A DNA stretch of 46,879 bases from NCBI GenBank assembly GCA_018398765.1, contig JAHBMJ010003506.1, forward strand, positions 43,355 through 90,233, given 5' to 3'. Both the position numbers and the translations under genes were made by a program. The notes under the pieces are model-generated. The model ran no database searches. It was not told the origin of the DNA and worked only from the letters and a program-made list of their open reading frames with translations. Positions 43,401-46,879 of this stretch are shown here, piece by piece; position 1 is the first letter of the stretch; each line of letters starts with the position of its first letter. The stretch is from Chromera velia (lineage: Eukaryota > Sar > Chromeraceae).

Positions 43401-44794
43401 AGGGGGCAGGGGTTAAGCAAGATGATGTATTATCCCCGTCGCTTTTTCTATTATTCATTAATGACCTGCATGATGAGATTCAGAAAGGAAAACGGGGAGA
43501 TGGAAAGGAAACGGAGGGGGTTCACCTTGCTGGGGCCAGTTTGGGAAGTATAGGCTACGCTGATGATCTTGTCTTGTTTGCATACTCAGCAGCCGACCTC
43601 CAAGTAAAATTCGATACCCTGGAGGGATATTGTGGAAAGTGGGGGTTGAATGTCAATCTGAAGAAAACCAAGGTCCTGCGCCTTTATGAATACCGCGAGG
43701 ACTGTAACGGCATGATTTTATACGAAGGGAAGGAAGTAGACTGGTGTGATTAGTACAAATATTTGGGTTGCCTTCTGTTTGAGGGAGGGGATTTGACTCG
43801 GTCGATTGAAGCACGCCTACGCAGTGCAGAGCATGCAATAGGGGCGGTGATTGGTCTGGCTGCAAGTCTGTCTGGGTTACCTCTCGGGGGAAAAATGTAG
43901 CTGCTGAAGGCGTGCTGGGAGCCCGGCCTGGTGGCACTCTATAGCCTGGAGTGCTTTCCGATAAGATAGGGAGACTGGGAGGCGATTAACAACTTGCGGC
44001 TCCGGTTTGTTCGTTGGGCGGCCCGACTTCCGGTCAGGAGTTTGCGTGTACCCTCTCTTTTGTCTGTTAATTTAATGTCTGCTCGCGCGCTCTTGTGTGC
44101 TCGTTTTGCTTCATTCTAGATTGCACTTAGCCGTTCGCATCTCCGTATTCCTTAGGCTCTTTTGAATTCATGGAAGGGACCAGCGGGGCAGAAGCAAAGA
44201 CGAGCCGTCAATGGTCTGTTCAGATGGGCAGGCCTTGACTTTTTAACGTCTCTCCCTGTCCAGAGCTCAGAAAGACGGCCCCCGAAGGGGAATTTGTTTG
44301 TTTCTGCCAAAATTAAGAATGCCTGGGGAATAGAATGCATGAAAAGGGGAGACAGGGAAGAAAGGGGCAACTTCCCCCTGTCTGCCTCTTTATGAGGACT
44401 ACAGAGAGCTCTTCCGTCTTCTTTACATTCTTCTCTATTTCTTTTATCTTCAAAGAATGGCCCCAAGGTACGGATATCCTGTCTGCCGAGAAGTGCCTTA
44501 TGTGAGAAGATTGGGCCACTCCTAAGGACATTGACACTAAATTGGAAGGGTCTAACGGGGGGGGCTAACTCTCCGGGAGAGGTGTTTTGTCTGGCAGAGG
44601 GTTGTTCAAATAGAAGAAAAATTGATGATCTCTGGCACCGGCTTTCAGTATGCTCCAATTGGGTAGAAGCAAGAAATAAACTAAACAAAGTGGTAGAGGG
44701 AAAGAAAGTGAAGCAAAGGATTCAGAGAGAAGGAATTGAGGGATCGGATACAGCCGAAACAGAAGCGAGGAAGATGCTACTTTTAACTTTATAA
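40430..44794 (+). pseudogene. LINE (non-LTR retrotransposon): APE endonuclease, reverse transcriptase, terminal zinc finger; many in-frame stops
   Basis: One plus-strand frame runs 4.4 kb. Its 5' part is Ser-rich (CTT-encoded). The APE-type endonuclease has FAYINVGGLE, VVLVETQ, FGVYLPEG, GDLNSH (about 41604) and IGSDHDH (about 41967). RT begins at MNRKKAAGLDGISP (about 42840) and shows palm A FVDFSKAFDSIP (about 43243), GVKQDDVLSPSLFLLFINDL (about 43411) and YADDLVLFA (about 43555), then YKYLGCLLF. A C-terminal finger CLAEGC...HRLSVC lies near 44590-44660. No RNase H is seen, so a CR1/jockey-like clade fits. Stops: 41663 TAA, 42884 TAA, 42944 TAA, 43751 TAG, 43898 TAG, 43967 TAG, 44117 TAG, 44153 TAG, 44393 TGA. 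None needs a frameshift. The element is dead as it stands. Confidence 0.88.
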
Positions 44795-45300
44795 GTCGAT
44801 CCGTATGAAGCATGCAGAGCCGTTTGCGATCTTTGTCACTCATTGTGCACGCCTGTCTCTGTGTGAACGCGACCTTTTCTTCTTTTGTTCGAGTCTTATA
44901 TTGCCACCTACAACGCGCATGCTGCTCGTGAGCTCACCAAGTGAGCACTTCAGGGGATCTCGCGCTTAGCCTTATCTCTAGAGTTGAGAGATTGACGATC
45001 TCTTGCATGAACATGGGCTGCTGGGAGCACGGCTCCACTCTAGCAAAGCCAACTTCATTCACTACCACTACTATTGGAACACTACTACCGGTAACCATAA
45101 AATTGGTAACCGGGCGGCCTAGCGGCCGCCTAGTAACCGTCCTACATTCGTTACTCCTAACCGTACTGTGTACACAGTGTTATACACTAGGTTGTACAAA
45201 CAGTAACACACTGCTATTAAAGTGCTACACAGATGGCATGGTGTCTGCTTCCGAATTGGTTTGTATCACTTAGTATCACTTATTAAAGAAAGAAAAAAAA
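44795..45300. other. LINE 3' flank with GGTAACC motifs and an inverted copy of the upstream 17-mer
   Basis: CCTAACCGTACTGTGTA at 45156-45172 is the exact reverse complement of 38898-38914. Nearby are GGTAACC at 45089 and 45106 and AGTAACCG at 45132. No coding sequence is seen. Confidence 0.5.
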
Positions 45301-46068
45301 GAATTGTGCGGTGCATCAGGGCGTCCAAACATTCACACAACCGTCTCTCATCACTGGCTATGTCTACGCGAGATTCAAACTATTCACATTGTTCAGCGAC
45401 ACAACCCAAGCAAGAAAGAGCCTGATAGTCTTTCTCTCACACAGAAACGAACCTACTGCCCTCGTTGTAATAGCCCAACCAACCATTTCCGAAACAGTTA
45501 CCACCAAGCCGAAAACATTGAGAGCACAAAACACCGATAGTCTGAGACAGCTCGATTCTTCTGAACTTCGCCTTCTGCCTTTTTAGAATACGCGTCTCCC
45601 TTCCTTCCTGCCTCTCGGGATCCGTGCTCCGCCGATGCAGACAGAGACGCAACACACAAGCAACAGAAGAAGAATGGTGCGACAAACAAAATAGGAGAAC
45701 AAACATAAGCAAAACAACACATTTCACCTTTCTGTGCCTCTTGGATACAAGCAACCTGAGCAGCACTGGGGGGGGTCCCGGGGAAACTGAATGTGCCGTG
45801 TTTGGCTTCAGATTTAAAAAGCAACACTCGACACCCTGAAGCAGAGTCATTCGCCACCCCATTGTCGCCACCCATTCGTCGAGGGAAAGCCCTATGGAGG
45901 CACACAACATGATTGAGTGCCGCGTCATCGCACATGTCAATTATGCAAAAGAGAGGTTAGGCAGCGCACGAGGGGGGTTCTAGCGCATTGCCAAGCCGCC
46001 TGCAGTGAAGAGACTCCTCTCTTCAGACGTCGGCAGAAAAGAAAAAAACGAAAACAACAACCACTCAC
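45301..46068. other. No gene resolved
   Basis: Open frames exist on both strands, but none carries a recognisable domain or convincing splice chain. A minus-strand segment reading LSLDEWVATMGWRMTLLQ after a CCATAG acceptor (about 45890) is the most protein-like. Confidence 0.35.
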
Positions 46069-46160
46069 CGTTGTCTCGTCTCCGCCGTCTCCTGTTCTAG
46101 CTCCTGTTGGAAAGAGAGCGTGCCCTTTGACGTCCTTTCCAGCGTCTGAGTCGTAAGATG
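46069..46160 (-). CDS. Possible single exon of an unknown minus-strand gene
   Basis: A CACAG acceptor and a GTGAGT donor bound 92 nt that read SYDSDAGKDVKGHALFPTGA and on to GDGGDETT. A frame just upstream on the gene strand (46380-46204: CFGLEVYSLVNSPLATADTT) could join through a very short 43-nt intron in phase. Downstream candidates are weak. No family is recognised. The call rests on splice-like borders and an unbroken frame only. Confidence 0.28.
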
Positions 46161-46380
46161 CTGTGACACGGTCATGCAGTGAGTGGCAATCTTAAGCCTA
46201 AACCGAGACGGATGGATCCTTTGTCAGTCAAAAGAGAAAGAGCTTCTGTTGTATCGGCTGTTGCAAGTGGACTGTTCACAAGCGAATACACTTCAAGGCC
46301 GAAACAGTTGTAGCGCAATGATTTATAAATTATAAGCTGCATATATTTACTGCTTGCCTTGACTTTGTTCGACTGCACCA

Positions 46381-46879
46381 ACTGTTTTAGTTAGAAAAAC
46401 GCCTTTCGGTTGCATGGTAGGATACAGACCGTAAGGGACCTGAGGGGCCGCTTATGAGGTCGTACGCGCATACCCTGGACATTAATTTGTGGGCCCTTTT
46501 CTGGGCCACGCCGCCGGAGCGCCGCGTATTGATGCCCGTCTACCGATACAGATGCAACATGCATGCGATGAAGATTGCATGCATACATCTGATCATTATA
46601 TGCCGTCTCCACTGAGGTCTTTTTTTCACGCTCCTGTTATGATCTCTACTGTCAGTGAGAGAGGTCAAGAAGAAAAATGAAAGTCCAAACCCCTATCTGG
46701 AAGACTTATCCGGCAGATCCCGAGCTTTAGAGCCCTAAAGGAGCCAATTTTTTTCTTTTGCGGCCGCCCTGAAGCTGGGCAGGGGGGATTGCGGCTTCGC
46801 TGCCTATAAGCAACAATGTGCACACTTCCTCCTTTGTTAATTGAGATCTGGAGGTCGATTCAAAAGGAAGCAGAGGCTG
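46381..46879. other. Gene-free end of the window
   Basis: It contains two TGCATGCAT-type motifs (about 46557-46583) and a GC-rich patch (46500-46530). A promoter for the weak minus-strand gene model is conceivable. Confidence 0.35.

Noticed and set aside
40430-44794. Stop-codon reassignment (TAG/TAA as Gln) as explanation for in-frame stops
   Set aside because: Host genes in the window end at TAG or TAA and have no internal ones, and TGA is also found inside the retroelement frames; mutation is simpler.
45437-45940. Minus-strand frame of 167 codons
   Set aside because: No domain and composition like noncoding sequence; only a small inner part looks protein-like, not enough for a gene call.

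Overview
The window is nuclear DNA of an intron-rich, repeat-rich eukaryote. Genes have many short exons joined by GT-AG introns, with donors such as GTGAGT, GTCAGT and GTACGT and acceptors that mostly end in TGCAG. Retroelement remains and microsatellites fill the rest. A plant-type PAP27-like phosphatase, a CK1-delta-like kinase and TGCATGC motifs near gene starts make an alveolate or other microalga (for example a chromerid) my best guess, but the sequence alone does not prove it. All coordinates and splice sites were read by eye.

Host genes that can be modelled: a casein kinase 1 (882-4791, minus, 9 exons to the end of the kinase domain); a small Cys-rich single-pass membrane protein (6173-9523, plus), whose first exon appears to be split by an LTR element; a secreted protein with a possible LRAT/NlpC-like His...NCQxFA arrangement (16804-17736, minus), divergent from a secreted catalase-fold protein (18370-20421, plus, 3 exons); an unknown protein ending in a CaaX-type CALM tail (21638-22582, minus); and a purple acid phosphatase (24987-29976, minus, 8 exons, phase-consistent throughout). 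A two-exon exportin-2/CSE1-like fragment (about 32939-33468, plus) looks like a gene relic.

Mobile DNA: (1) a gag-only LTR element at 6243-8811 with 300-bp LTRs and a 5-bp target duplication; (2) a reverse-transcriptase element at about 10860-14080 of the 'FDFTTMY / GFPMGTNCSPE / LIDD' type with a C-terminal C2H2 finger, embedded in (TCTG)n compound satellite; (3) a second gag-only-type LTR element at 35094-38161, minus orientation, with LTRs, a primer-binding site matching initiator-Met tRNA, and a 5-bp target duplication; (4) a LINE at about 40430-44794 with APE endonuclease, RT and a terminal zinc finger; (5) an unclassified decayed coding region at about 30630-31973.

The main cross-cutting observation is that these retroelements keep their reading frame over kilobases but carry scattered in-frame TAG, TAA and TGA codons, often where Gln or Arg would fit. 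The two LTRs of the first element differ only by transitions. This suggests C-to-T inactivation of retroelements (methyl-C deamination or a RIP-like process). Host genes show no such stops. Other notable points are a triplicated 3' splice site and a partially duplicated exon start in the phosphatase gene.
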